From NCBI RefSeq assembly GCF_013407165.1, contig NZ_CP026994.1, positions 496,001 through 560,000 of the forward strand: a DNA stretch of 64,000 bases, in the 5' to 3' direction. Under the pieces are notes generated by a model, which had not been told where the DNA came from, made no database searches, and saw only the letters and a list, made by a program, of their open reading frames with translations. The position numbers and the translations under genes are program-made. Below, one piece after another: positions 45,001-52,442 of this stretch (positions are counted from its first letter, which is position 1; each line of letters begins with the position of its first letter). Source of the DNA: Nitrosopumilus oxyclinae (GTDB taxonomy: Archaea; Thermoproteota; Nitrososphaeria; Nitrososphaerales; Nitrosopumilaceae).

Positions 45001-46810
45001 ATGTGAACTAGCACCTCCAGGTTCCTTTGTTCCAACTACAGGTGCAACTGACACATTAATTTGTCCTGCAGATAATTATTGTCCAGCCGGTTCTGCAATT
45101 CCTACGATGTGTCCTGTAGGAAGTGAATCTCCTGAAGGTTCATCATCACCTGCAGATTGTACTGTAATTGATGTAACTCCTCCTGTATTCACATCATTGA
45201 TTTTAGATGTAACAGTTGAAGTAGCAGGACCATCTGGTACTACTGCAACATTTGCAATTCCAACTGCTGAAGATCCTGAAGAAGGACCAGTTGTTACAAC
45301 ATGTGATGCAACATCTGATGTTACCCTTTTCCAATACACTCCTCCAACTCAAACATTCAATCTAGTAACGTGTACTGCTAGTGATTCAGAAGGAAACACT
45401 GCAAACACCAGTTTCAATGTTATAGTTGAAGATACTATCGAGCCCTTCATATCCACTCCAGCAAATATTGATGTTGAAACAGTTGATCCTGCAGGAATTC
45501 TAGTATCTTACACTGCAACTGCTTCTGATGTATTTGATGGCTCAGTTACACCAACTTGTAACCCTCCATCTGATGATGTATTCCCAGTAGGAGTTACACA
45601 AGTTGATTGTACTGCATCAGATAGTTCTACTAACATTGCAAATGAGTTCTTTTTAGTTACAGTTACACTTACAAATCTTCCACCCGTTGCATCTGATGAC
45701 TTCTTTACACTAGACCAAGATACTACAAACAATCCACTTGATGTCTTGCTTAATGATAATGATGAAAACAAACCCGCACTAGTAATTTCTGGAGTTGGTC
45801 CTGCTGATAGTGGTGGAATTGTAAATAATTTGGTAACCTCCTTAGAATATTCTCCAGCACCTGGATTCTTTGGAGATGAAATTTTTACATATACCATTTT
45901 AGATGATGCTGGACTAGAAGACACTGCAACTGTGACTGTATCAGTTTCATTTGTTGATTCTGACGGAGATGGCCTATCTGATGCAGAAGAGATAGCATTA
46001 GGAACTGATCCTAATAATGCCGACACTGACGGTGATGGATTAACTGATGGTGCAGAAATTAACACTCATGGAACAGACCCATTACTAACTGACACTGACG
46101 GTGACGGATTAACTGATGGCGGTGAAATTAACACTCATTTTACTAATCCATTACTATCTGACACTGACGGCGGTGGGGTAGATGATGGCACAGAAGTTAA
46201 CATCGATGGTACAGACCCGCTTAATCCTGCAGATGATATAGTATCTGAAGTTTCAGTACAGGATCAAAAATCAGATTTCATTACTCAACTAAATGATAAG
46301 ATAGATGATGCAGAAAATAAAAAGACTGAAAAGAATTTAGAAAAAGCAATTAAGGATATTGAGAAAAGCCTCAAATCTAAAAACTGGGAAGATGAAAATA
46401 CACTAAGTGACAAACATGGTCACAAGGCAATTCACTCAGAAGAAAAAGCAGTAAAAGATTTGATGAAGATTACTAATGAAAAGAAAAATCCAGAATCTGG
46501 TTCATTTATTGCAATGATTCAAGGCGTTATTGATAGTATAGTAGAAATTGATAGAAACTTTGCACAAACTGCTCTAGATGATGCACAAGTATTTGCAGGT
46601 GACAAAAAATCTGATAAGGAAATTAGCAAAGCAGTAGAGGAGATGGCAAAAGGTGACGATGAAGTAGCTGATGATAAATTCGATAAAGGTATTCATCATT
46701 ATGAAAAAGCATGGAAACATGCCCAAAAGGCAATGAAACATGAGATGGACGATGATGAAGAAGATGACGATGAAGACGATGAAGACGATGAAGACGATGA
46801 AGAAGACTAG
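39053..46810 (+). CDS. Giant 2585-residue modular surface protein
   Basis: Order: signal peptide (hydrophobic to about 36, ending DAYA); a G8-like opening (GGDWNVGSTWVGGIVPVSGD); about 6.5 perfect copies of a 194-residue beta-helix-like unit (about 112-1373); Calx-beta domain (about 1450-1562); Cys-rich ephrin-receptor/GCC2-like repeats (CPAGFFQDQPGQQLCLEAPP, about 1562-2040); two HYR-like domains (2040-2210); a cadherin/Ig-like domain (2210-2300); TSP3-type calcium loops (DTDGDGLTDG, 2302-2396); a helical region and a Asp/Glu tail. No C-terminal membrane anchor is obvious. A secreted adhesin or cell-envelope fibre is likely. Confidence 0.85.
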   Translation: MIGFINSADLHFLLSFSRNLLLGLIFTVFLIGFSFNQDAYAATITAAPAGGDWNVGSTWVGGIVPVSGDTVVIPSGSTVTVTSSITINEIQNSGTIDINNSVAITITSNLHNDGIVNTGSSTTLFFEDDATLTTTSSTGPSQIFIGAGKTSFIQQSGTNTIPFTHPAGHTITIEGAGHLGNNAGDLGVTNDGDIIVQAGGDLTINVSPGNDFINNAVVRSTGVGSDIHWLAIPSERFLQNGTFEAIDNADIRLQNGILENDNLFTATGGQITVIQSMTFVNVSNDQNNSLDINNSVAVTMEGNFHNDGIVNTGSSTTLFFEDDATLTTTSSTGPSQIFIGAGKTSFIQQSGTNTIPFTHPAGHTITIEGAGHLGNNAGDLGVTNDGDIIVQAGGDLTINVSPGNDFINNAVVRSTGVGSDIHWLAIPSERFLQNGTFEAIDNADIRLQNGILENDNLFTATGGQITVIQSMTFVNVSNDQNNSLDINNSVAVTMEGNFHNDGIVNTGSSTTLFFEDDATLTTTSSTGPSQIFIGAGKTSFIQQSGTNTIPFTHPAGHTITIEGAGHLGNNAGDLGVTNDGDIIVQAGGDLTINVSPGNDFINNAVVRSTGVGSDIHWLAIPSERFLQNGTFEAIDNADIRLQNGILENDNLFTATGGQITVIQSMTFVNVSNDQNNSLDINNSVAVTMEGNFHNDGIVNTGSSTTLFFEDDATLTTTSSTGPSQIFIGAGKTSFIQQSGTNTIPFTHPAGHTITIEGAGHLGNNAGDLGVTNDGDIIVQAGGDLTINVSPGNDFINNAVVRSTGVGSDIHWLAIPSERFLQNGTFEAIDNADIRLQNGILENDNLFTATGGQITVIQSMTFVNVSNDQNNSLDINNSVAVTMEGNFHNDGIVNTGSSTTLFFEDDATLTTTSSTGPSQIFIGAGKTSFIQQSGTNTIPFTHPAGHTITIEGAGHLGNNAGDLGVTNDGDIIVQAGGDLTINVSPGNDFINNAVVRSTGVGSDIHWLAIPSERFLQNGTFEAIDNADIRLQNGILENDNLFTATGGQITVIQSMTFVNVSNDQNNSLDINNSVAVTMEGNFHNDGIVNTGSSTTLFFEDDATLTTTSSTGPSQIFIGAGKTSFIQQSGTNTIPFTHPAGHTITIEGAGHLGNNAGDLGVTNDGDIIVQAGGDLTINVSPGNDFINNAVVRSTGVGSDIHWLAIPSERFLQNGTFEAIDNADIRLQNGILENDNLFTATGGQITVIQSMTFVNVSNDQNNSLDINNSVAVTMEGNFHNDGIVNTGSSTTLFFEDDATLTTTSSTGPSQIFIGAGKTSFIQQSGTNTIPFTHPAGHTITIEGAGHLGNNAGDLGVTNDGDIIVQAGGDLTINVSPGNEFDNRGITTISDASSTVTFIAIPGEVYNNFNLVDNSNGGVFSSSGLFINHCGAIVLNSIADIIGTGTVQNNTCDASIDDVTQFEGDAGTSIFTFTISLDDTPQIPVDISFGTADDSATTADDDYVASSGIATINAGETSTTIPVTVNGDIDLETDETFFVDLLNLQIPEQNVAFADNQGLGTITNEDVCPAGSFAAPGDNFCTPAPPGSFVPTAGATSATLCALGTFQPLPGQLQCELAPPGSFVPTTGAIDSQLCPAGFFQDQLGQQLCLEAPPGSFVPIEGQTLPIQCPVGEFQPLPGQLQCELAPPGSFVPTTGAIDSQLCPAGFFQDQPGQQLCLEAPPGSFVPTTGAIDSQLCPAGFFQDQPGQQLCLEAPPGSFVPIEGQTLPIQCPVGEFQPLPGQLQCELAPPGSFVPTTGAIDSQLCPAGFFQDQPGQQLCLEAPPGSFVPTTGAIDSQLCPAGFFQDQPGQQLCLEAPPGSFVPIEGQTLPIQCPVGEFQPLPGQLQCELAPPGSFVPTTGAIDSQLCPAGFFQDQPGQQLCLEAPPGSFVPTTGAIDSQLCPAGFFQDQPGQQLCLEAPPGSFVPIEGQTLPIQCPVGEFQPLPGQLQCELAPPGSFVPTTGATDTLICPADNYCPAGSAIPTMCPVGSESPEGSSSPADCTVIDVTPPVFTSLILDVTVEVAGPSGTTATFAIPTAEDPEEGPVVTTCDATSDVTLFQYTPPTQTFNLVTCTASDSEGNTANTSFNVIVEDTIEPFISTPANIDVETVDPAGILVSYTATASDVFDGSVTPTCNPPSDDVFPVGVTQVDCTASDSSTNIANEFFLVTVTLTNLPPVASDDFFTLDQDTTNNPLDVLLNDNDENKPALVISGVGPADSGGIVNNLVTSLEYSPAPGFFGDEIFTYTILDDAGLEDTATVTVSVSFVDSDGDGLSDAEEIALGTDPNNADTDGDGLTDGAEINTHGTDPLLTDTDGDGLTDGGEINTHFTNPLLSDTDGGGVDDGTEVNIDGTDPLNPADDIVSEVSVQDQKSDFITQLNDKIDDAENKKTEKNLEKAIKDIEKSLKSKNWEDENTLSDKHGHKAIHSEEKAVKDLMKITNEKKNPESGSFIAMIQGVIDSIVEIDRNFAQTALDDAQVFAGDKKSDKEISKAVEEMAKGDDEVADDKFDKGIHHYEKAWKHAQKAMKHEMDDDEEDDDEDDEDDEDDEED
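39389..43173 (+). repeat. Tandem 582-bp repeats inside the giant surface protein
   Basis: Period is 582 bases (194 codons), about 6.5 units. Marker positions recur at 39556, 40138, 40720, 41302, 41884, 42466 and 43048. I found no base differences between copies by eye, including third codon positions. The last unit ends in GGTAATGA, after which sequence becomes unique. Confidence 0.95.
43870..45030 (+). repeat. Cys-rich tandem repeats, 102/306-bp higher order
   Basis: The basic unit is 34 codons (102 bases) with two Cys, opening with APPGSFVP. Three unit types form a 306-base block that repeats at 44109, 44415 and 44721 with no visible difference. The first block is shorter (204 bases) and slightly diverged. 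Confidence 0.9.
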
Positions 46811-46880
46811 TCTTATCTAGTACTGTCAGATCCATAATTGATTCCATATTGTATTTTAAGACCTTTGAATTACTCTTAAT

Positions 46881-48473
46881 GTGATTCAGAAATTCCTTCT
46901 AGTTGCATTTGCACTATTACTTGCCATTTCATTTTCTCCAGCATATGCCCAACACCATTCAGGATCTCTTGCCCCGCCAGTTGATTTTGATGGTATGAGA
47001 TTGGCTTTAATCACTGCACTCACTCCTGAAAATTTTACACTTGGTGATTCAAAAAACCCTATTCTCTCAATTAGATTGTTTGATACTGATACTAACACCA
47101 ATGTCAAAAGTGTAACATATCGTATTCAAATTTTTCATGGGGATAGCCTTGTTGCAAATGAATATTTCTTTGATGAAGATGGAAAATTAGATTTAGAAAT
47201 TAAACCAAAATCTGAATGCATGAATCAAGAACTTTGGAAATGTACAAAATATTACGGTGAAAAACATCCTATCGCAGGTGGCTACTTTGCACGTGGAGAT
47301 TCAATCCCAGTTATTCAAGGACCTGTTTTTGATAAGAGCGGAGAATATGCTGTAAATGTGTCAATTGTAGGTGCAACAAATCCTAAAACAATGACTACAA
47401 AAGATTTCCTTTTTGAAACTTTTGTACATGTTCCTCAAAAAGAAACTTTTCTGATAAAATCTGCAACTGCACAAGAATATCCAGTTTCAATCAAATCTTA
47501 CAACAGTGAAACCTCTAATTTCAAACATGATAGTTTGTTAGATTCAATTTCTTATGATACAATTCTTACCCAAGAATATTCGTATCAGCCTAACTCCTAT
47601 GTTGAACAATTAATTATTTTAGAAAAAGATTTCTCATCATTCAAACAAGGATATGATGTTAATGTATTTGTAGATAGAAATCAATTAGATTCTCAATATG
47701 TTAAATTTGATGATTCCTCTATCCATGAAAATATAATTAAAATTAAAATTCCACATGATATGTATCTAGAAAAAAATGATGATTCATTAAATATTGAAAT
47801 TTCATCTGGAGATTTAATTGAATTTAATGTTCTGGATTTAAAATTTGATAACAATATTGTATCCAAAGTATCATGGGATTCAAAATCTGCTACAGGAAAA
47901 AATATTCCCTTTACGTTCTCTTTTCTTGATTCGGGGAATAATCCTGTAAATGATATTTTGTTTGCATACAGTATATCTGATTCATCTGGAAAAGAAATAT
48001 GGTCAAATCTTGGAACAGGTGAATCATATCTTGGTATTTTGGCCAATAACGGTATTGCTCAAGAATCAATTTTCATTCCAAGTGATGGGAAATACAAATT
48101 AAAATTAATTTTAACTGGTCAAAACTCTAAAAACTTTGAAGAATTTCTTGTATCCCAGTTAGATTTTGATATTTCTAACTCTATTATACAAGAGAAAAAA
48201 TCTGGCGAAATTCCATCCTGGATTAAAAATAACGCAGGTTGGTGGTCTGAAGGTACTATAGATGAGGATTCCTTTATTGGAGGAATTCAATTTCTAATTA
48301 AAGAAGGAATCATAGAAATCCCAGACACTACGCAAACTGCTGAATCTCAATCCTCTGAGATTCCGCAGTGGATTAAAAATAACGCAGGCTGGTGGTCACA
48401 AGGATTGGTATCTGACTCTGATTTTATTTTGGGGATTCAATTTTTGATATCAAGTGGCGTGTTGGTAGTCTAA
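46881..48473 (+). CDS. Secreted protein with two IPxWIKNNAGWW repeats
   Basis: 530 residues from a GTG start (the upstream ATG is followed at once by TGA). Signal peptide of about 24 residues ending in AYAQ. The long middle part is beta-rich with no Cys pairs recognised. The C-terminus has two copies of a 45-residue module starting IPSWIKNNAGWWSEGTID and IPQWIKNNAGWWSQGLVS, each ending in GIQFLI, a module common in thaumarchaeal extracellular proteins whose role is not known. It follows the giant surface protein by 70 bases and may share its location. Confidence 0.75.
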   Translation: MIQKFLLVAFALLLAISFSPAYAQHHSGSLAPPVDFDGMRLALITALTPENFTLGDSKNPILSIRLFDTDTNTNVKSVTYRIQIFHGDSLVANEYFFDEDGKLDLEIKPKSECMNQELWKCTKYYGEKHPIAGGYFARGDSIPVIQGPVFDKSGEYAVNVSIVGATNPKTMTTKDFLFETFVHVPQKETFLIKSATAQEYPVSIKSYNSETSNFKHDSLLDSISYDTILTQEYSYQPNSYVEQLIILEKDFSSFKQGYDVNVFVDRNQLDSQYVKFDDSSIHENIIKIKIPHDMYLEKNDDSLNIEISSGDLIEFNVLDLKFDNNIVSKVSWDSKSATGKNIPFTFSFLDSGNNPVNDILFAYSISDSSGKEIWSNLGTGESYLGILANNGIAQESIFIPSDGKYKLKLILTGQNSKNFEEFLVSQLDFDISNSIIQEKKSGEIPSWIKNNAGWWSEGTIDEDSFIGGIQFLIKEGIIEIPDTTQTAESQSSEIPQWIKNNAGWWSQGLVSDSDFILGIQFLISSGVLVV

Positions 48474-48546
48474 TTCTAACATCCCTTCTAGTAAAAATTG
48501 CCAATTATCTCTAAACGCTAATAATTTAGTAGGATAAACAATATTA

Positions 48547-48909
48547 TTGGATTATGAAAAATTCTGCTCTCAAATTTTGGATATAGATCCTAAGGTTCGA
48601 TTTGCCACAGTATTTGATGAATGGTCTGTCAAATTAGGGGGTGGAATGAGAGAAGGAGTAGAAAGTTTACTTTCTGAGCGCGCATCAAAAGAACTTGTTA
48701 ATCTTGCAACATTTGATTGGAAATCAAGAAAAGATATGGCCAAAATGTTAGGGAAGACAAAATACACTCTAGCCGAATATGATACGGTTAAGCGTTTTTC
48801 ATTTTATCTTGGGGATGATAACCTGCTTCTTGTAAGTACTGAAAAAGAATGTGACACCAATACCATAGTTGATCAAGTGATCAAACTATATTATGAAAAT
48901 CAAAACTAA
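48547..48909 (+). CDS. Conserved hypothetical protein, paralogue of 55808
   Basis: 120 residues from a TTG start. It shares with the 55808 product the opening YEK-C, then VRFATVF/IRFVAVY, GGGMREG, YTLAEYDTVKRFSFYLG and LLLVSTE. The GGxMREG and AEY..KRF..H/Y pattern suggests a small alpha/beta sensor fold resembling roadblock-type proteins, but this is only an impression. Function unknown. Confidence 0.6.
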   Translation: MDYEKFCSQILDIDPKVRFATVFDEWSVKLGGGMREGVESLLSERASKELVNLATFDWKSRKDMAKMLGKTKYTLAEYDTVKRFSFYLGDDNLLLVSTEKECDTNTIVDQVIKLYYENQN

Positions 48910-48958
48910 TCCATTCCTAAAGTTGAATCTTTTTATGAGTAAAGAGTGAATGATAATC

Positions 48959-49486
48959 ATGGAATTAAAGTCCGAAAAATCAATTAAAGATTATTTGGAA
49001 AAATTACCTGATGACACTATAATCAAATACTATCTTGATGTGGAGTATAGTCCATTTCCAGTATTGCTCATTGAAGAATATACAAGACGATTCAAACGAA
49101 AAACAAAAAATGAAATTATTAAAGATCTGGTATTGCAAACTCGTCTTGCCAAAAAGAAAACCAAAGAACTGGGTTCCATGGCAAAAAAACACAAACTAGT
49201 TGATGATGTTACACGAGAGAAATCTGAAGAGATAATCAAACAAGCAAAGAAAAAGGGATATAAAATTAGTGAAAGACTGGCTTCCAAAGGAAGTATTTTG
49301 GGTTCTAAATTAAAAAAGAAAACAAAATCTGGCATCAAATCTGGAATTAAAGTAAAAGAGAATCTACAAACTCCCAAGCATAGAGAACTGGACTTGCTGA
49401 AAAAACTTGGTGATTTACAAAAAGCGGGAATTATCACAAAAAAAGAATTTGATGAAAAAAAGAAAAAAATCCTCTCTAAAATTTAA
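48959..49486 (+). CDS. Basic protein with C-terminal SHOCT domain
   Basis: 175 residues from ATG 48959 (TTTTTATG about 26 bases upstream; in-frame 48950 is the alternative). Lys-rich helical middle part (many KKK) and a C-terminal SHOCT motif: LLKKLGDLQKAGIITKKEF, then DEKKKKIL. SHOCT motifs are short helices thought to mediate oligomerisation. A paralogue with the same ending lies at 60357. Confidence 0.65.
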   Translation: MELKSEKSIKDYLEKLPDDTIIKYYLDVEYSPFPVLLIEEYTRRFKRKTKNEIIKDLVLQTRLAKKKTKELGSMAKKHKLVDDVTREKSEEIIKQAKKKGYKISERLASKGSILGSKLKKKTKSGIKSGIKVKENLQTPKHRELDLLKKLGDLQKAGIITKKEFDEKKKKILSKI

Positions 49487-49591
49487 TCATCTACTATTGA
49501 GTCTATTTTAGCCTGAAGAAATGTTGTAAATTGCGGATTAGCACTCTCTGTATGAAATCGTTTAAATTTTAATGAACTATTTTGAGTGTAA

Positions 49592-50680
49592 ATGAATTCT
49601 TTTTTGTATAATTTTATGATTGTTTTTTTAATCGGTTTCTCTTTAGTTATCTATAGCATTCCTTCAGTTGATGCTATTCAATCTGAAGGAAAATCTGCAT
49701 GGGAAGTAATGTCAGACAAAGTTTGTGGGGACAAATTATGTTCCGAAATAGATGTAACTTCTGAACCATCCACTATGTCCTCTGTTGCATATTTCCCTCC
49801 ACCTTTAGTTCAAATCACTCAAGGCGTTGATCCTTCAAACGTTACATGCACTGAAGGAAAATCACTTGTTCTAAAACAATCAAATGGATTACCTGCATGT
49901 GTTAATCCGACAAGTGTTGAGAAATTAATTACAAGAGGTTGGGCAATTCATGTTTTACCTGATTATGTTGATGACAACAATACCTCTGAAATTTTTACAC
50001 TGGGAACTCATTTGACAACTTCAGAAATGGTTGTCTACTCTGGTAATACTTCTGGCTACTTGTCAAAACCTGTAGATGATGGAGATTATCCTGGAATTAT
50101 TATGATTCATGAATGGTGGGGATTAAATGACAACATCAAAGAGATGGCAGACAAACTTGCATCTCATGGATATGTAGTATTGGCAGTTGATCTTTATGAT
50201 GGTAAAGTTGCAACTACTTCTGATCAAGCCAGGCAATTAATTTCATCATTTGATTCTGAATACGGACTACAAAACATGAATTCTGCAGTTTCATTATTGA
50301 GTGATGATTATTCTGCAAACACTGTTGGTTCAATTGGTTGGTGCTTTGGTGGTGGTCAATCCCTAAACCTTGCACTAGGTAATGGTGAGATGGATGCTAC
50401 TGTAATTTACTATGGTTCACTTGTGACTGACTCTGATAATCTGTCTTCTATTGATTGGCCTGTTCTTGGAATCTTTGCAGAACTAGATAGGGGAATTCCA
50501 GTTGACACAGTTAATGAATTTGAATCTGCATTGAATGATGCAGGCGTAGATAATCAAATTTACATCTATGAAGGAGTTGATCATGCCTTTGCAAATCCTT
50601 CTGGAGAGCGATATGCTCCTGAAGAGTCAAAATCTGCTTGGGATAAAACTCTCTCTTTTCTAGAATTAAATTTGAAATAA
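49592..50680 (+). CDS. Secreted dienelactone hydrolase-family protein
   Basis: 362 residues. Signal peptide to about residue 28 (ends SVDA). A 115-residue N-terminal extension with Cys residues (KVCGDKLCSEID) precedes an alpha/beta-hydrolase domain: HEWWGLNDNIKEMADKLASH, AVDLYDG, nucleophile Cys in SIGWCFGGGQSLNLAL, an acidic residue in AELDRGIP and His in EGVDHAFANPS. The DLH family Cys-Asp-His triad is therefore complete. It hydrolyses an ester or lactone outside the cytoplasm; the substrate is unknown. Confidence 0.85.
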   Translation: MNSFLYNFMIVFLIGFSLVIYSIPSVDAIQSEGKSAWEVMSDKVCGDKLCSEIDVTSEPSTMSSVAYFPPPLVQITQGVDPSNVTCTEGKSLVLKQSNGLPACVNPTSVEKLITRGWAIHVLPDYVDDNNTSEIFTLGTHLTTSEMVVYSGNTSGYLSKPVDDGDYPGIIMIHEWWGLNDNIKEMADKLASHGYVVLAVDLYDGKVATTSDQARQLISSFDSEYGLQNMNSAVSLLSDDYSANTVGSIGWCFGGGQSLNLALGNGEMDATVIYYGSLVTDSDNLSSIDWPVLGIFAELDRGIPVDTVNEFESALNDAGVDNQIYIYEGVDHAFANPSGERYAPEESKSAWDKTLSFLELNLK

Positions 50681-50705
50681 TTTTAATTTAGATTTTTTAA
50701 AATTA

Positions 50706-50981
50706 TTATTTTTCTAAACATGATTTGCATAGTTTCTCATTCATCATGCTATTTTTAGGAATGAACTTGTTTTCACAATTACTGCATACATTAAGTAACC
50801 GCAGTCCCTTGACTGTACTTTGACTCTCATCTATCTTGATTGTTTTATTTTTCTCATTTGATATTTCAAGAGGCTTTGAGATGTTATCTGCCCCTTTGAG
50901 TTCTTCATCTATTTTGTTGATGTCCTCTGTTGATAGTTGTATTTTGAATTCACTATCTTTAGATGTATTATCCATTTCCAA
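50706..50981 (-). CDS. Small acidic protein with C-terminal zinc ribbon, next to tfb
   Basis: 91 residues. The first 60 are acidic and polar (EFKIQLSTEDINKIDEELKG); the end has CSNCENKF and CKSC, a zinc ribbon. It lies 7 bases after the tfb stop, so it is cotranscribed with tfb and may modulate transcription; this is inferred from position only. Confidence 0.65.
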   Translation of the reverse strand: MEMDNTSKDSEFKIQLSTEDINKIDEELKGADNISKPLEISNEKNKTIKIDESQSTVKGLRLLNVCSNCENKFIPKNSMMNEKLCKSCLEK

Positions 50982-50988
50982 CTCCGAA

Positions 50989-51918
50989 TTAACTTAATGT
51001 GCCAAACAAATCCAATTTTGTTTTAAATTCTTGAATTCTATTTCTTATTGAAACTGTGCTGGTATTTGCAGCTGCTGCAATTTCTGTTTGAGATTTTGAT
51101 TCTCCTGTAATCACACATGCTGCATAAACTGCAGTGGCTGCCACGATTTCTGGATTTTTACCAGCTATGATTCCTGCATCTTGGGCTGCAGTTAAAATTT
51201 GTGTTGCTTTACGAATTGTTTTTTCAGATGTTCCTATCTTACTTGCAATTTTACTAATTGATTTTATTGGATCAACTACAGACACAGTAAATTCTAATTC
51301 TCTAAACAATATTCTGTATGCACGTGCTATCTCTTTTCTTTTAATTACAAATTGATCTGCAATCTCAGTTAGAGACCTGTGGTGCTCTAAATCTCGACAT
51401 GAGGCATACAAACATGCTGCTGCAATGGATTTTACAGTTCTACCACGAATAATGTTTCTCTCAATTGCCTTTCTGTAAAATAGTGATGCGCGCTCAACTA
51501 CTGTATCTGAGAGGCCTAATTTTGACTGTACTTTATCAAATTCTATTAGTGCAAATCTGAGATTCCTTTCTGCTGAGTTTTTTGTCTGTGATCTGCTATC
51601 CCATTTTCGTAATCTGTCAAACATCTGAGTGGTTTTACCCGAGAGTGGCTTTCCAACTGCATCCTTGTTTTGTGCTCCAATTCTTGTATTGAGGCCCTTG
51701 TCGTGCATTTTCAGTGATAGTCCGGGACCTGTTCTGGCAGTATCTGCAGTATCTGAAATTAGTCTGCGCTCTGCTCCTCTATCTTCGGCATTTTCTGAAA
51801 TAACAAATCCACAACTAGAGCAGATAGTTTCTCCAATAACTTGGTCAGTTACAAATTTTGAGGCATGACAATAATCGCAAAATATTTTTGTTTTTTTAAC
51901 TACTTGAACTGTGGTCAA
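50989..51918 (-). CDS. tfb: Transcription initiation factor B (TFB/TFIIB)
   Basis: 309 residues. N-terminal zinc ribbon with CDYCHASKFV and CSSCGFV, the B-reader segment (NTRIGAQNKDAVGKPL), and two cyclin-like repeats (about 115-205 and 210-300; TVKSIAAACLYASCRDL, EIVAATAVYAACVI). TFB recruits RNA polymerase to the TBP-TATA complex. It follows a 54-residue zinc-ribbon gene after 9 bases. Thaumarchaea often have several TFBs, so this is one of possibly many paralogues. Confidence 0.96.
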   Translation of the reverse strand: MTTVQVVKKTKIFCDYCHASKFVTDQVIGETICSSCGFVISENAEDRGAERRLISDTADTARTGPGLSLKMHDKGLNTRIGAQNKDAVGKPLSGKTTQMFDRLRKWDSRSQTKNSAERNLRFALIEFDKVQSKLGLSDTVVERASLFYRKAIERNIIRGRTVKSIAAACLYASCRDLEHHRSLTEIADQFVIKRKEIARAYRILFRELEFTVSVVDPIKSISKIASKIGTSEKTIRKATQILTAAQDAGIIAGKNPEIVAATAVYAACVITGESKSQTEIAAAANTSTVSIRNRIQEFKTKLDLFGTLS

Positions 51919-51927
51919 TAATTTTCC

Positions 51928-52092
51928 TTAAACCACGACAGGTATTTTCTCAATGATGCAATTTGTGTGAATTTCTTTATCTGTGTGAAGATTGCAATTG
52001 TGGCAAATAAACTCAATTGGTTTTTTACATTCAGGACAATTTTGATGTACATCAACATTGAAACCGCATTTTCTACAAGAGGTTATTTTCAT
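51928..52092 (-). CDS. 54-residue triple CxxC zinc-ribbon protein
   Basis: The protein begins MKITSCRKCGFNVDVH and has three Cys pairs (CRKC, CPEC and a CHNC) plus His, enough for one or two zinc ions. TTTAATAC is centred 26 bases before its ATG and a palindrome is just upstream of that. It sits 9 bases before tfb, so this gene and tfb share one promoter. Too short for confident family assignment. Confidence 0.68.
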   Translation of the reverse strand: MKITSCRKCGFNVDVHQNCPECKKPIEFICHNCNLHTDKEIHTNCIIEKIPVVV

Positions 52093-52123
52093 TGATTATC
52101 GTCTGTTTTCGCTTGTATTAAAG

Positions 52124-52158
52124 GAGCGTAAAATTAGTGTGCACTAATGATTACGCTC
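52124..52158. promoter_or_regulatory. Imperfect palindrome upstream of the zinc-ribbon/tfb promoter
   Basis: Nested arms: GAGCGTAA (52124-52131) pairs with TTACGCTC (52151-52158), and TTAGTG (52134-52139) with CACTAA (52142-52147). It lies just upstream of the TATA/BRE of the tfb transcription unit (TATA at about 52115-52122), where an activator or repressor could bind. It also lies downstream of the 52181 gene and could form a terminator hairpin for it. Confidence 0.55.
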
Positions 52159-52180
52159 TACATCAAAAATTAGTATTGAA

Positions 52181-52312
52181 TTATTTTTGATTAATTACAT
52201 TACCTTGTGTATCAAGTATATTGCCACATGTTTCACATTCCCACTTGTCACTAAATTCTTTTTGATCATTTGTAACTTTTGATGCGTTACAAACTTTACA
52301 GCGAATTGACAT
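52181..52312 (-). CDS. 43-residue zinc-ribbon protein
   Basis: Starts MSIRCKVCNASKV, with a second pair in WECETCGN; a single zinc ribbon. It begins one base after the stop of the preceding 42-residue gene, so three tiny genes (52546 down to 52181) form one transcription unit. Function unknown. Confidence 0.62.
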   Translation of the reverse strand: MSIRCKVCNASKVTNDQKEFSDKWECETCGNILDTQGNVINQK

Positions 52313-52313
52313 C

Positions 52314-52442
52314 TTAATAGCCTCCTCCGTTACTTTCTGATTCATTTTTTTCTAAATGTTTTTTTTCATGTTGACATACTTTTTCAAAAGTATCTACGGT
52401 TCCTTCCCATTTAAAATCACATTCTTTACAATTATATTTCAT
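52314..52442 (-). CDS. 42-residue Cys/His finger protein
   Basis: Begins MKYNCKECDFKWEG and contains CQHEKKH, giving a C-x2-C...C/H finger. Its ATG overlaps the stop of the upstream 35-residue gene by 4 bases (ATGA). This coupling supports translation of both, despite their small size. Confidence 0.6.
   Translation of the reverse strand: MKYNCKECDFKWEGTVDTFEKVCQHEKKHLEKNESESNGGGY

Noticed and set aside
39389-45030. Long tandem repeats as a possible CRISPR or other repeat array
   Set aside because: The repeats stay in frame, have no spacers and are translated as part of one 2585-residue protein.
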